Shown one piece after another: positions 1 to 10,433 of a stretch of DNA of 64,000 bases. Position 1 is the first letter of the stretch. Each line of letters starts with the position of its first letter. Position numbers and translations under genes: made by a program. Origin of the DNA: Pseudo-nitzschia pungens (lineage: Eukaryota; Bacillariophyta; Bacillariophyceae; Bacillariales; Bacillariaceae). The stretch covers positions 2,418,001 through 2,482,000 of the forward strand of contig CM074763.1 in NCBI GenBank assembly GCA_037355855.1. Reading direction: 5' to 3'. The notes under the pieces were generated by a model, which ran no database searches, was not told where the DNA came from, and worked only from the letters and a program-made list of their open reading frames with translations.

Positions 1-2
1 AG

Positions 3-832
3 CCCGACCTTCGAGCTTACGACGTCATTGACAATTTCGAAGAGGTGATGAATAACGACGACGACTTTGTAGAAAAACACGTTTGTTTCCGAATCGCAAA
101 TTCATCCGAAGCCGCAATAAATATCTCATATGCACTGTTGTGGTTACCGGTTGGAACCCTCTTGAAAGCGGCAAGTCATCAACGACCACTGATGATAATG
201 GGCCTGCCAACCCCCATTGCAGCAGTTGTTGCCGTCACATTACAGTGCACCGCGGGCTCGGTGTTGATGGTCATCTTTGCCTTCGTGGATGCCCTTGTTG
301 AAACGAAAGCAGATTATTTCGAGGCGTGGAACGCGATTTACGCGACTGTGTTATACCATTGGGCGATGCTGCTGACAATGTTCTGTCTTCATAATTTATC
401 ATATGCCTTGCCATCGAACATCGATGAAAACTTCACCAACGAGAAGAGGTTTTTTTCATTTTCCTGGGATTGGTGGGATAACTTTACGAAAACCCTTTTT
501 CCACCAGAGCCCGACGAAGAACACGATGTCGAGACGGCAGAATGTAAAGACATCGAAGAGTATGACGTTGAGAGCAAACACCGGCAGATCCAAGTCAAAC
601 CCCAAGTCAATAACCAAGTCAATAACCAAGGCAATAACCAAGGCAATCCCCAAGGCAACCCCCCAGTCAAACCCCAAGTCAACTCTGCCCAACCGTTGGT
701 CAACACCCGCTCTAGGATGTCGAGTACTCCATCGTGGTTAACGGCGGGATCGAAGTCATCGAAAACATCGAGGAACTCAAGGAACTCAAAAAACTCACGC
801 TGGACAAACAGGTACTTAACTACAAGAAATAG
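3..832 (+). CDS. Partial polytopic membrane protein, 5' end outside the window
   Basis: The frame is open from base 3, so the gene begins upstream of the window. The visible part holds three or four hydrophobic segments (about bases 135-405), then an acidic, Trp-containing tail. From 591 a 12-base repeat (caagtcaataac type) begins. Reading straight on gives a Ser/Asn-rich tail ending at 947. I prefer a spliced model: exon to 593, a GT-AG intron 594-715 ending ctctag, and a last exon 716-832 that encodes a plausible Glu/Leu/Lys coiled-coil end (ending LDKQVLNYKK). The junction is phase 0. The straight reading of the same stretch looks like an out-of-frame product. No family recognised; the function is unknown. 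Confidence 0.5.
594..715 (+). other. Probable intron made largely of a 12-bp tandem repeat
   Basis: Bases 591-690 repeat caagtcaataac with small changes. Several GTCAA donors fall in the same codon phase, and a ctctag acceptor ends at 715. Splicing from 594 to 715 removes 122 bases and joins two plausible reading frames. If it is not spliced, the repeat codes for a Gln/Asn/Val-rich stretch. Confidence 0.4.
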
Positions 833-1671
833 TACATCCGATGCATTGCATCCTAACGACCAGAGCCGAACAATCCAGACCAAAAAGGACTCGGACGATT
901 TAACAGTTGACGTCGTGTGTTGTACGATGAAGGTGTGCGGCCAGTAGACGATACGGATGTGCTACTATATTGGACAAGATCCGGAACGAACTTCAGATCA
1001 TTTTACTTTCCAAGCAATTCTCCTCGACTGACCATTGGAAGCATGAGTATGGATGAATCCAACAGTTCCCAACACCAGTATGATAGAGGCATTAAAGCAA
1101 TTGCATTCGGTTCAGAATATAAAGTGCTATGATGCCTCTAGAACTGCCGGTTTTGAAATGAAAGCAACGTGTATGATGCAAAATAGAAATGACTGACAAT
1201 AGCAAGAGTGAAAAATTTACACAAGTAGCTTCAACGAGTACATTTGGACGAGGACAACGACGACGACGATAGTGGGTTTGGCAAAACGTGCTGATGAGAA
1301 TCAGATCATATTTTTTCCCTAGGATCGACCCAGCAACGATGAAGTCGTCACCCTGGGGGATGAGTGGAATGTAACAAAATGACTCTCGACGGTTTTCCTC
1401 CAGTGCGGATCGAATTCCAGCGCCATCCAGAACAAAATGAAACGGCAGAATATTCCGCAACACATGTGAAATCCTTTGAAAAAAATAATAATAAAAACCC
1501 ATGAAATTCACGATATTAACAACTAAGGTTACTTCGTACACTTCGCAACTAAATACACTCATCAAAAAAAAGGTTAACAAAAAAAGACTACAAAGTTTGC
1601 ATGTATCTCAAACGTTTCGCTTAAAATTCGTCTTACAAGCGAGTCTATCGAACGAATGTTTGTCCATGTAT
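833..1671. other. Stretch without a supported gene
   Basis: Small open frames on both strands show no recognisable protein. This may be the 3' untranslated region of the upstream gene followed by spacer. Confidence 0.4.
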
Positions 1672-3017
1672 TCATGCGGCATGCGCACATTCCTTTATGA
1701 GAACGAGAGGAGTGATGTTGTGCAAGAATCCATCGAGATCCATGTAACGAGATCGTCGCTTCCGTTTCCTATAGTTTCGTGGAATCTCTTCGGAATGTGG
1801 TGATGTGTGCCATAGCTCTGATGAAGAAAAGACAGTGTGATTGTAGTTGTTATTGTTGCTCGTAGGTGGGGCATCTGTGCCAATATCAGACCGGAACGTC
1901 TGTCTTTGTCGCGATTGTTGACCTTCTTCGCCGTAATTATCTTCGTCCTCGTTTTCTGATGGTGCGTCGCGTTGCCAATCGATCACAAGCATGAGAATTG
2001 CCATGAGATGCTCCAGACACTTTTTCTGTTTCGATCGATTGCGGGTCAATCGATGAATCTCACTCAAATTGTTGCACATAATCATATCGAAGCGAACACT
2101 ATTGGCAGCTCCGCTTCGATAGTTGGGGTTGTTGCAGGGTAGTGCTGGTGGCGATGAAGCGGATGCTGTGTCGGTGACAGGTGTTGCCAACGATGACATT
2201 CTCGATCGCTGCTCCTGTGGTTGCGGTTTCCCAGCGTAGTCTTCATCGCAAGTTTGGCCACGGCACAGCTCAACTTGCCACTCGTAGGCAAGTTCGTACA
2301 ACCGCAAAACCTGGCGGAAGATATCTCGTTTGAATTTCGCTGAAGGTGTTTTCCTCCTACTGCTGTCGATTGCAGAGTTATAACTTCGACCATCCTCGCC
2401 AATGTAGGCAATGACCTTCAAGTGATTCGCCAAGGCAAGGTTGAAAGTTGCAATCAAGGATAACGTCCCCCCCATGATGTGACCCTCCTCGATGGTGGTA
2501 GGAGTGATAAGAATAGGAATTCGGTGGATATAATGGTAATTTGTCTCGTCTTTTGTGTCCCTGTTGCGTTCCTCTCTTCGCAGACTTTGAACGATCTTTC
2601 GTTTCTTTGCGATGCTCGTGCCGTCGGTGCTCTGATGCTCGTGGATCATCCCACTACGGACCTGCGCTGCAACTCTCTGCGCTCTCCTCTCGGAATACGC
2701 AATGCACTCCTCAAGTGTGCAATGCTGACACGTGCATGCACCCATGTCAAGAAGGCTGCTTCTACTTGTGGGAAGCTATCGCAAGAATCAAGTCGCAGGG
2801 CCTCCACCAACAACGTGATCGCTTGGTCATATTGTCCAGAATCAATGTGAAAGGCGGCTTGGTTGTTCAATATTTGTGCCCGATGATGATTCTGCAACGG
2901 ATCATTCCTACCCTTCTGACTGTTGCTGTAATCGTGAAGACGATGACGACCAAGCAACGAAAAGAAGTCGTTTGCGCTCCGGGTAGATGTATTCGCAATA
3001 AACTTGTAGGAGATCAT
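1672..3017 (-). CDS. TPR-like protein of an expanded diatom-type family, frameshifted
   Basis: The first part (3017 down to about 2750) carries a clear TPR-like helix pair: NNQAAFHIDSGQYDQAITLL followed by VEALRL. The second frame, from about 2760 down to 1672, continues with a Cys-rich linker (CTCQHCTLEEC), then a helix-rich segment (IPILITP, GGTLSLIATFNLALANHLK, LRLYELAYEWQVE) and MCNNLSEIHRL. This order resembles a family I know as multi-copy in pennate diatoms, with TPR-like repeats and no assigned function. The two frames overlap between 2646 and 2745 and need one missing base to join. No convincing intron fits there, so it is either a recent pseudogene or an assembly error. The C-terminal 110 residues are low complexity and basic. 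Confidence 0.6.
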
Positions 3018-5809
3018 GTTTGATTACGAGAGAAAAGAATGAACCGAGCCAATAAGCAGCAGATGATGCTTATTCATGATGATGTTCCTATGAAAGCTGT
3101 TGCGCCGCAAAACCTGAAAAAAGGAGAGTAAACCATCTACCGTACACGTAAGTTACCGGTATCTGCACTCTGCGCCGAAGAATGAAGTAAGGCTTACTTC
3201 GAACTTTTCCGAACCGGTACGTCTACCGGGGAACAAACATTCCGAAAGCTGGGAATGATACTTTTTACAGAAAAAATCCCAAAAGCCCCTTTGGATTCGC
3301 TAGGGCCAAGGTAAAAGAATCGATGCGTGACAATAGATTATGCGAGGTTTTCGTTAGATTTTGTTCGATTGTTCTATATCGATTCTACCAAGAGCTACCA
3401 AGTGACGGTATTCGTTGGTACGTCTCGGTTTAGTAATTAGAGGGTTCTAGGAATAATCAATTGGCACGTCTGAGTGCTTTCACCATGATTTCTCCGATAT
3501 ACCGTATATAAATAATAAAAATAATAATGATAATCATAATAGTTTCCAAGAAAGCATTATTTAAACTTCTCGGCTACATTTTCGTTATTGATGAGCGTCA
3601 ATCCTTTCGTTTTAGACGTCTGAGCTGTGGCCGTAAGCTGACACGTCTGAAGATTGCATGCGATATATCACGAAGAATCAAGATGATGAAAAAAGAACTG
3701 AACCGTTGCTGATCCAGTGTCGTCGGGACATTTCTTTCCAATAGCCAGAAACGAAAAAAAATCCTTGAGAAGAAAAACTTAAACAAGTTGATCGTAGATT
3801 AGAAGATGAAAAAAGGGGATATTATTAGAGGAAGTAAATTCCTCCTACATGCTGCTCTTTAAAGAGCTCTTTAAAGAGGATTAAATGAGACCATTGCTGA
3901 GCGCAAGAGAGTACCGTGCGGTATGTAAATGGATAGAAATAAGTACGAATCATTACTAGGTTGTTATCTGTTGCTGATCGGGTCTCAATCTTCTGGGGCC
4001 TGTCCAAGAACCATACATTATGGTATCCACCATGATATCGCAATTTTGCGAACAAAAGACAACCATCACCTGCATAATAAAAATTATTAATATCCATTGA
4101 GAAAGCAACATTGAAAAGTAGGAATACGGAGATTCGACCGTAAAACCAAGAAAGTATCAAAATGGGTTTGAAATCATTTTCAGATCTTTGTAAAGTATCA
4201 AAATGGGTCTGAATTGACATTCTGATGTCCAAAAAGTATCAAAATGGGTCTGAATTCACACTCTGATGTTCGAAAAGTATCAAAATGGGTCTGAACTGAT
4301 ACTCTGAAGGTCAGATTAGTTAGATTTGTTTCACAATCCAGAGAATTATGGAATTTCACCTCTGACAAGATTACTGACCACAACGCAAACCCTTCAAATG
4401 CCTTGGCCTTCGATACAAAGCCATGAGTTGGTTTCATCTTCGTCATTCCATTAAATCATTATTTGTGCCGAACGTGTACTAGTAGTATAGTTTTTTATAA
4501 AACATAATACCATACCGGTAAGGTAAGGTCACTGCACTTAATACAAATTATTTTGCTCTTTTCAGCAGTCACATGCATTTCAACTTTTGAATTGCATTTG
4601 ATCTCTGTGTGTTCACTGACCAAACCATGTTAATGAATGTAAAGTATAAGATTTGCTTCTCAGTCAATATTGTGAGGTAGAATCTTGTTGAGTAAATTGC
4701 TTAGCTGCATTATTTCCAACTTATTTTCCCTCATTCGGGTACATACTCGTGCTAGTATCATTGCAATAATCAACTTACAAATGGAATGGAATGAGTACCT
4801 TACCGTACCGGTAGGGTCACTTTAGCACTCGAGGTTGGTTTGGTTTCAGCTACCAGCAATATTTCAGTGATACCTACCGTACCGTACAGTAACCTTACCG
4901 TAGGGGAGCCAGGAAAATTCAAAATTACAAACAGAACATAAATAATACTACCGTAGATCAACCATATCGAAAACCCGGTAGGTGGGGGGGAGGACCAGGA
5001 ATTTTATTTTTTAATATTCCTCCAAAAACAAAAATCAACCATTTTCCAGTAAGGTAAGTTACCGGTACCGGTACATCAAAATGCATTAACCATGTACAAG
5101 TAATTACCAGGTAGCCTTACGGTACCTGTAATCTTACGGGTAAGATCTTACCGGTACCGGTAACCTTACCGGTAGTTGTCATTGACATGGTCCAAATCAA
5201 CAAGTGACACAAGAACACGGGACTCCTAAAATGGAAGACTCTAGAGAATCTGAATGAAATTATTTCATGTGGGATTCACCCAACGTAAAAATGGGACGTT
5301 AGCATCACCTTCATCTTCTAAACCGCGCATATTATGATGTGAATTCCTAACGGTATCGTGTGTTACGTGCCATTTTTATTAGTTGAGCTAGAAAGAGATA
5401 AAAGAAAATATCGCCGTTGACAAAAGTGCATGCTCGCACACTCTGTATGGCGCATTTTGAACTAAGATTACTGGAACGGTCGAAACGGCTACACATGAAA
5501 CGCATGGTTTCCATCTACATGTTAAATCTTTTTGAGAAAAAGTGCGACCACTCTTTTTTTAAATTTGGCCGTTCCGCTCGATAGGTGGACGAACAACGAA
5601 GGTATTTCTAAACAAATTTCAGCGGTACAAATATTTCTACCGTACGCACAATCACAGAAATAATACGACTTTTTGCTACCATACGTACTGGTATTGAATA
5701 CCAAGAAACAGAACAACAATCGGATCGTCGTCGATCATACAAATAATGAGAACCTCAATAGCCAACCTCACCAACACGTAACTATTCAGTATATTTATCA
5801 CTGATAACA
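3018..5809. other. Gene-free repeat-rich spacer
   Basis: No coding region supported. The stretch is rich in short TACCGGTA, GTAAGGT and CCTTACCG motifs, densest at 4790-5175, and contains the 41-bp tandem repeat at 4151-4311. A minus-strand open frame at 3825-4232 runs through that repeat and is not taken as a gene. Confidence 0.6.
4151..4311. repeat. 41-bp tandem repeat, four copies
   Basis: The core aagtatcaaaatgggt recurs at about 4152, 4193, 4234 and 4275, each followed by a variable ctgaa...ctctgatgt segment. Spacing is about 41 bases. The first copy is the most diverged. Confidence 0.85.
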
Positions 5810-6167
5810 ATGAAGACCATCTCTGGCATTTGCATCGCTGTGTTGACTGTTGCTGTCAGTGCCCAACCGCAGTGCACCCCCTATGAAACGACGGGGTACC
5901 AGAACTGCAAGCGCGGCTTCTATGTCAACGGAAGGGGAGCGGACGCTCTCTGGTGTATGACCGAAGCTGATTGCTTTAAAGTCTTTCCCGGCTACGAACC
6001 CAACTATTGCGTCAGAGCCGTGGAGGCCAGAGCCACAGGTTGATCCAGCACCAGCGGAAAGAGAATCCAATGTAGACGGGGTCCAAGAAGCTGTGTCTGC
6101 TGCTCCTTCGGTAACAGCAGTATCTGCGTTGGTCGCTGCGTCCGCTGTCGCCGCTATTCTGTGTTAA
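5810..6167 (+). CDS. Small secreted Cys-containing protein, probably GPI-anchored; needs a one-base frame change
   Basis: The start is an ATG followed by a classic signal peptide (MKTISGICIAVLTVAVSA). A compact domain with five cysteines follows (QCTPYE, QNCKRG, LWCMTEADC, NYCVRA). As written, the frame stops at 6043. One base further on, the frame is open from about 6015 to 6167 and reads PEPQVDPAPAERESNVDG, then a small-residue hydrophobic end (SVTAVSALVAASAVAAILC). A signal peptide, a small ectodomain, a Pro/Ala/Glu stalk and a hydrophobic C-terminus together look like a GPI-anchored surface protein. This strongly suggests the two frames are one gene split by a single extra base near 6010-6035. 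The family is not recognised. Confidence 0.6.
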
Positions 6168-7315
6168 GCACGATACGATTGGAACTCATTTCTGCGTCAC
6201 GATGGTTGTCAAAAGATGATGTTGAAGGGGTAGTCGTTGATGTGTAACGTACACGCAATCCGGGCTAGGGTCGAATGCGCTCGTGCGTGTAGAATTTTGT
6301 GTTGGGAATGTTAACCTTCCGTGGGAAAAGAATCGAGTGTGGCAAGAGAAAGGAAATTTCATTTGCGCAGGATCGTTGCCTTCGCATGTTTTGGCATGGT
6401 CATGTTACGGATCAAGCAGAACGATGCGACAATCTAATCGCAGCAATGGAAACTAAATTTTCTATGGGTCTCTTTTGTCGAATCTCCCAAATGAGTTTAC
6501 ATAATGTATAATTATATTGGTTACAATTTTACGGTTGTTGATGTGGGGCAATAGCTCGCTTGTGTCATATATTTCTCTGAGTTTGTACAATCTCAAAAAC
6601 ATTGCAGGTTCGCTAGATCCGTTCAATTTCGGCAATAACAAAATGATGGGGTTTTAGCGTAGTGTTCGTCATGATGGTTTCCCGTTCTTCATATTTTTCT
6701 TCTAATGGATTGCAGCACCCCGACATGATTCGCTTTAGTGTGCAAAATGCTGGTGTTTGTTTGGCAAGATTAGCAGAGATGGAACCTTTGTCAAATACTT
6801 TCGTTTTCCATCGTTGTATTTTGGCGACGTCCCGGTCTGGAACGAAAGTTGAACAGAACCCCACGTGGGAGATGCGTCGTGATGGATACCAACAAGCACA
6901 TTCGGAATGCACCCATTAACTTACTTTTCATTCTGTGGGATTGCTCCGTTTTGTGTAATTCCTTGAAAGCTTCGAAAAGCACGTGGTCGTACCAATATTC
7001 GCTGTACTGCATGCATTGTAGAATTTGGTTCTTTCACCGTGTCCTTCATGCTCGGGAGACACGTCAAAAACGACACCTGAGAAGGAGAGATTTGGATACT
7101 ACTGTTGCTGATTTTTGTGTGGACCTGTCTCTTGGTGTCGAGCCGCGGAAAGATGCTCGGGTTGCGTTGCGGCAATCCGATCGCGTCGTTGCCGCTCCCT
7201 CAGCCACTCCCTTCTCAAACACACGTATTTGTTGACGCAGGTCAACATGCATATTTTTTCTATGCATGCTCGTCCGCACTTCACCAATGCTCCAAGGGAA
7301 CGCTTTCCTCGTTTG
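6168..7315. other. Spacer with no firmly supported gene
   Basis: A minus-strand stretch (6912-6613) reads rather protein-like (for example FVPDRDVAKIQRWKTKVFDK), but it has no matching upstream exon or recognised domain, so I do not call it. The rest holds short open frames only. Confidence 0.35.
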
Positions 7316-9377
7316 CTACCGCTTGGTGCCACCGTATCCAGCCCCCGGTGGGATTTGGACCTGGACTCGGGTGGGAGGCGCCTGTCCGGAATCCACATCG
7401 GTCGTATCACGGTATTCGCCGTGGTAGCTACCGGGAGTCATTGCACTGGGTTTGGATCTCCGCGTGGCAGGAGGAGCACGGCGACCACTGCTGCTGTTGC
7501 TGCTGCTTTGCTCGACTTCGATGCCCAGTCCCAAAAAGGAAGATTTTCCGGTTCTCAGATCGATCGCGTGAATGACGCTCAGAGATGCCCTGGGTTCGAC
7601 CCACCGCTTGAAAACGAGCGCGACTTTCAGCACGGCGGAATTCGAATTGGAATCGGCGTTACCAGTGCCAGTTCCGGGCGACGAAGAGGAAGCCAGCGAT
7701 GGCAATAAGGAACCATCGTGGACCGTGCTTTCCAGAACGGCCTTGGCGGCCAGGTTGCGGTTGAATTGTGCGCTCGCTCCGAGGGCAAAGGACGAAACAT
7801 TCCCGTTTGAATGCGAATGCGAATGCGAATTCGAGCCGGAATCGCCGTGACCAGTGCTGGTTGCGGGTGCTCCGTTGCCGCCGGCACCCCTGCGTCGCTC
7901 GACCTGGCAGACCCACCCGATGTGGTTGCGGACCCTGGGTGCCCTCTCCTCGAGAATGTTCCAAATATCCCGATCAAAGGCAACCACCTGACCGAGATTC
8001 AGAGTCCAACACGAGGACGGTAACGAAGAGAGTCCCCCGGATCCGAATCCCTTGGATTGCTTGAGAGTCAGCCAAAGTGGGGGTGGCGAGACCGGTGATG
8101 TTGCGGAGGGTTTGTCGCTCCCGTCTGAATCCGATTCGCCTCCCCCGCCATTGAGGTTGATGGACACCAAAGTGTCCGTCACGATACCGCCGCTGGGATT
8201 CGAAATCGGAATCCTAGCGCTGGCCGCCAGAATCGATTCACGGCACTCGGCAGTCATCCGGAATCGCATTGGGTGGTCGTTATTGTGGTCGTCGTCGTTG
8301 CGACGGCGTTGATTGCGACGACGCAAGTAGTCTTCCACGAAGTTGGAATTGCTCTCGAGGGCGTGTTTCTCTTGGTACCATTCGTTTCCCTTCCGGACGG
8401 CCTTCCATCCCAGCTCGGTCAAGGAATTGACTCTCAGTCCCGATGCGAGCTTGAAGTTTATGCCCGATCGAAACCAATTGGGACGAGTGGCTTCGGCTTC
8501 GATCCAGGAGTTGCCGAGTTGGTCGGACAAAAACCGAGCGAAAGAATCGGGGGCGGATGCTGCGGACGAGTCCGGGGATGCCTTTGCCGACGAATCGCTC
8601 CAGCTTCCCGAAGCAGAAGTCCAGGTGATTTGCGTTTGGTTTCGGGGGTTGTCGCTGTTTTTTCTGTTGCTGTCACTGGCAATGTTTCCCGGAAACATCT
8701 GCCACGAGGCGCATCGACCAAGGCAAGCCGCTTTCTCCGATCGCAGGGAGGGACGACAACCACACGGGTTGGGACAAGAAACCTTCGACCTTGAATCGAG
8801 GGTGGAGGGTCTTGGTCAACGACACGAAGGATGGCATAAATGACGACACCGCTGTTGTTTGGGTTTGCGACAGGGTTGGTGGTGGCAGCACGGCCGCTTG
8901 GATGTAGTTGTTGGATTTGTGCTTCGCTGCTACAGATGCACCGATTGCCTTGGGATTGGAGGCAATTGGCAGCGACACAAATAGACCGGGCCGCATGTAT
9001 TCTTCCAACAATCTTTCTCCGAGAATGGGTCCGGGCGATACATTCCACGCTGCCCAGAGCAGCAAGTCGGAATCGTAGCGGGCAGCTGTGGCAGCATTGG
9101 CAATCAACGGAGAGTACAGAGTATTCGCCATCAACGACAGTTCCTTACGGACGGTTTGTTGGGCCTTGACCGAGATCGGAGCATCCTCGTTGTTCTGGTT
9201 GGCCACAAAGACCGGAGGAATCAAGACGCCATATTGTTCAAGGAGACGCTTCCGGCGTTGTCGTTCTTCCTCCTCAGATTGTTGTTTCTTTCGCTTCCGT
9301 TCCTCCTCTTCGTCCTTGTTGATTCGAGCTCGCGGGTTCTTGCGGCGTCCAAGCGATAAGGAAAAGGTGCCGCCCAT
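7316..9377 (-). CDS. Predicted membrane beta-barrel protein, split by one extra base near 8685
   Basis: It starts MGGTFSLSLGRRK at 9377, fitting an N-myristoylation site (Gly2, Ser6), followed by a charged helix (Glu/Arg/Lys, about residues 15-45). The remainder alternates hydrophobic and polar residues in short strands (SMRLVADVSG, SGINFKLASGLRV, CWTLNLGQVVAF, AVLKVALVFKRW, SSFLGLGIEVE), separated by Ser/Gly/His-rich loops. That is typical of a beta-barrel of the organelle outer-membrane type. The first frame ends at 8673 and the second runs from 8698 to 7316. Removing one base in the GGGAAA run at 8685-8692 joins them as VSGNIASDS. Total about 690 residues. The beta-barrel assignment is inference from pattern; I recognise no specific family. 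Confidence 0.55.
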
Positions 9378-10342
9378 GGAGCCGTTGTATCCTCGGAATT
9401 GCTATTCTGAATTTTGTAGAGCGTTTGCGGTCTTTGAGTTGTTTCAGGGTTATGGAGCAAAACCAACGCGAAAAACATAATATTTTAGTTGCAGCGGAGG
9501 AAGATTTTTTTATCCCGCTGAAACGAAGAATCATTTTGATTGATTGAGATCGAGAGTTGATTGAGTTGACGGCAAGAACCTGTGGTCTATGGCATCACAA
9601 CAAGAACAACATATTACCCATCGCCCCACCGTTGTACGGTTGTCTTGAAAGTATGGTAACCTTACAGCAGATGGCATCAATTATTCCCAGATGTGAACAA
9701 CAATTTGGCTGATGCCCAAACAAAATAAAGTACAGTGTTTAGGACTACTAGTAGTAGTAATAGTAGTGTTCATGCCAAGTTGCAATATGTGTTACATGTA
9801 CTACTACATTTCTTCCAATTCAGATATCACCATCTTTAAAAGTGATTTGTGTTGCTGGGGAGGATCATACATGCGGTAGTCAAGTAAATTAACCTCTGAG
9901 AAAAATTCAACTCTGTTCAAATGAAGAGCAGTAAGATCTTAGGGTGCAAGTGGGTGGTGAGTTGTGTAACACTTTATTTCAGCCTGCACTAGAGGTTCGT
10001 ATCCTTTTCACTCACTAAAGATCAAAGAGAAAAATTGAATGCATAATTGCCATACAATAGAGGAGTATTAAGACGCCAGTGCTTTGGGACTTGACTGTTG
10101 TGATTACTACTTGTAGTAATGTGGCTGCACTGTATGTGTTTTTTTAAATAAAAGAGATTGAATAGTACTACTATTACAGAATTTCTAACAGCTGACCCTT
10201 TTAGTATTCAGCACATATTAACTGTCTTGTTCAACCCTTGAAGTCGGTGGTTGAAACCTTGTTTTGTTGGCGAGAAGGAATGATTACAGAAGTTGATAGT
10301 GAAAAGAGAGTTGTAAAGGGTTGCCGCATCGAGCAAAAACTG
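9378..10342. other. Gene-free spacer
   Basis: I see no coding region. A short tag/tac-rich microsatellite lies at about 9748-9772. Confidence 0.5.
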
Positions 10343-10433
10343 TGCCCAATGTCAGGATCGAACTGACGGCCTTTCGCTTTCTCGTTGTTGCTGGATTATG
10401 AGACGAACGCTCTGCCTACTGAGCTAACCGGGC
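10343..10433 (-). tRNA. tRNA-Met(CAT), elongator type, with an 18-nt intron
   Basis: On the minus strand the acceptor GCCCGGT pairs with ATTGGGC (two G-T pairs), followed by discriminator A. The D arm is GCTC/GAGC, the T arm is GTCAG-TTCGATC-CTGAC and the variable loop is AGGCC. The anticodon stem is TTCGT/GCGAA around loop CT-CAT-AA. The stem closes only if 18 bases (10379-10396), one base 3' of the anticodon, are removed; that is the canonical nuclear tRNA intron position. The T loop TTCGATC supports an elongator rather than an initiator tRNA. Confidence 0.92.

Noticed and set aside
4151..4311. Regular repeats considered as a CRISPR-like array
   Set aside because: The spacing is too short and the intervening parts are similar to one another; it is a plain tandem repeat in a eukaryotic genome.
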